Assembly: GCA_023436145.1 (NCBI GenBank)
Contig: JAEZKP010000031.1
Span: forward strand, 132,486-196,485
Reading direction: 5' to 3'
DNA length: 64,000 bases
Source of the DNA: Fibrobacterota bacterium
GTDB taxonomy: Bacteria; Fibrobacterota; Chitinivibrionia; Chitinivibrionales; Chitinispirillaceae
In this document: positions 63,784-64,000 of the stretch, piece by piece
Position numbering within the stretch: the first letter of the stretch is position 1
Layout of the letters: every line of letters begins with the position of its first letter
Translations under genes and position numbers: made by a program
Notes under the pieces: generated by a model
What the model was told of the DNA's origin: nothing
What the model saw: the letters and a program-made list of their open reading frames with translations, nothing else
The model's database searches: none

Positions 63784-63829
63784 GGGGACGGAGGAAACAA
63801 AGCTACTCAGATTCATTCCTCCGTCCCCC
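63784..63829. repeat. REP-like palindrome (copy B)
   Basis: GGGGACGGAGGAA and TTCCTCCGTCCCC, 13-bp arms with a 19-base loop, 78 bases before the transposase start. Same arms as copy A at 30790. Confidence 0.65.
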
Positions 63830-63906
63830 AAGTAAAGCCTCCGGCTCAGAAATTGCTCCTTTTACCCTCACTCACCCCCACCCATAAAAAGGAGCTCAAC
63901 TGTACC

Positions 63907-64000
63907 ATGGCTAGAAAACCCAGACCCTACTCACCAGGGGCTATTCATCATGTAACTGCCTGTGTCATCAGAGACCAAAAACTCTACAAGGATGAGCAGG
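63907..64000 (+). CDS. REP-associated tyrosine transposase (5' part, cut by window)
   Basis: Visible product of 31 residues: MARKPRPYSPGAIHHVTACV and so on. The MARKPR start and an early His pair (IHHV) are typical of the Y1/RAYT transposases of the IS200/IS605 superfamily. AAGGAG precedes the ATG by 12 bases. The remainder is outside the window. REP-like palindromes lie just upstream, as expected for this class. Confidence 0.8.
   Translation, partial: MARKPRPYSPGAIHHVTACVIRDQKLYKDEQ

Larger units (their letters stand above)
63416..63906. other. Intergenic region carrying REP-like repeats
   Basis: About 490 bases between the PrkA start and a transposase gene. It must contain the promoter of the PrkA unit. 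It carries a single REP arm at 63649 and a full palindrome at 63784. No gene seen. Confidence 0.5.

Noticed and set aside
1..64000. CRISPR array, tRNA or rRNA genes
   Set aside because: I saw no regularly spaced repeats of 24-40 bases and no tRNA or rRNA signatures; a tRNAscan or Infernal run would be decisive.

Overview
The window looks like part of a chromosome of a Fibrobacterota-type (FCB group) Gram-negative bacterium, probably close to the Chitinivibrionia. This rests on two lineage-typical families: a fibro-slime domain protein (25695-27227) and two TIGR02147-family regulators (32769-33596, 42708-43538). An OmpA protein, TolC/HlyD export, many lipoproteins, a GH5-CBM6 secreted glycanase and a low-to-moderate GC content fit. 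No 16S or marker gene is present, so the assignment is inference.

Layout. 1-2494: left end of an HlyD/TolC efflux operon. 2639-15321: a mixed metabolic island with a DUF1622 protein, a prenyl synthase plus UbiA prenyltransferase pair, a large FAD/Fe-S D-2-hydroxyacid dehydrogenase-like protein, DUF1990, an SDR, GH15, a membrane protein, a thiamine-diphosphate enzyme and an enolase-superfamily enzyme. 15463-25673: a respiratory operon encoding alternative complex III (ActB, a fused ActC-ActD, ActF, pentaheme ActA) followed by a cbb3-like oxidase (CcoN, a fused CcoO-cytochrome c), three small membrane proteins and a membrane cytochrome c. It would carry electrons from quinol to oxygen. 25695-28808: fibro-slime and OmpA surface proteins.

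28809-31104 is mostly non-coding or decayed: hairpins, a broken SatD gene, twin operator-like palindromes and a REP-like palindrome inside a gene remnant. 31105-43538 holds two TIGR02147 regulator plus lipoprotein modules with 4-bp start/stop overlaps. Between them lie an exported protein with a duplicated unknown domain, GH5-CBM6, an exported peroxiredoxin, GtrA, a SpoIIAA-like protein and a stand-alone receiver. 43880-47561: a methyltransferase, a decayed stretch and an outer-membrane barrel plus lipoprotein pair. 47720-49410: FKBP, a charged membrane-anchored protein and a 59-residue membrane protein.

49510-53279 is a polyamine operon (speD, an aminopropyltransferase, a PLP decarboxylase, a second aminopropyltransferase). 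53407-63415 is a signalling block on the same strand: PrkA, DUF444 (YeaH-like), SpoVR, a second diverged PrkA, a PAS histidine kinase and a receiver-HATPase protein. The right end has REP-like palindromes in front of a REP-associated tyrosine transposase cut by the window edge.

The best candidates for undescribed biology are the repeated TIGR02147/lipoprotein module, the two-kinase PrkA-DUF444-SpoVR operon with its adjoining two-component pair, and the rearranged, fusion-rich complex III/oxidase locus.
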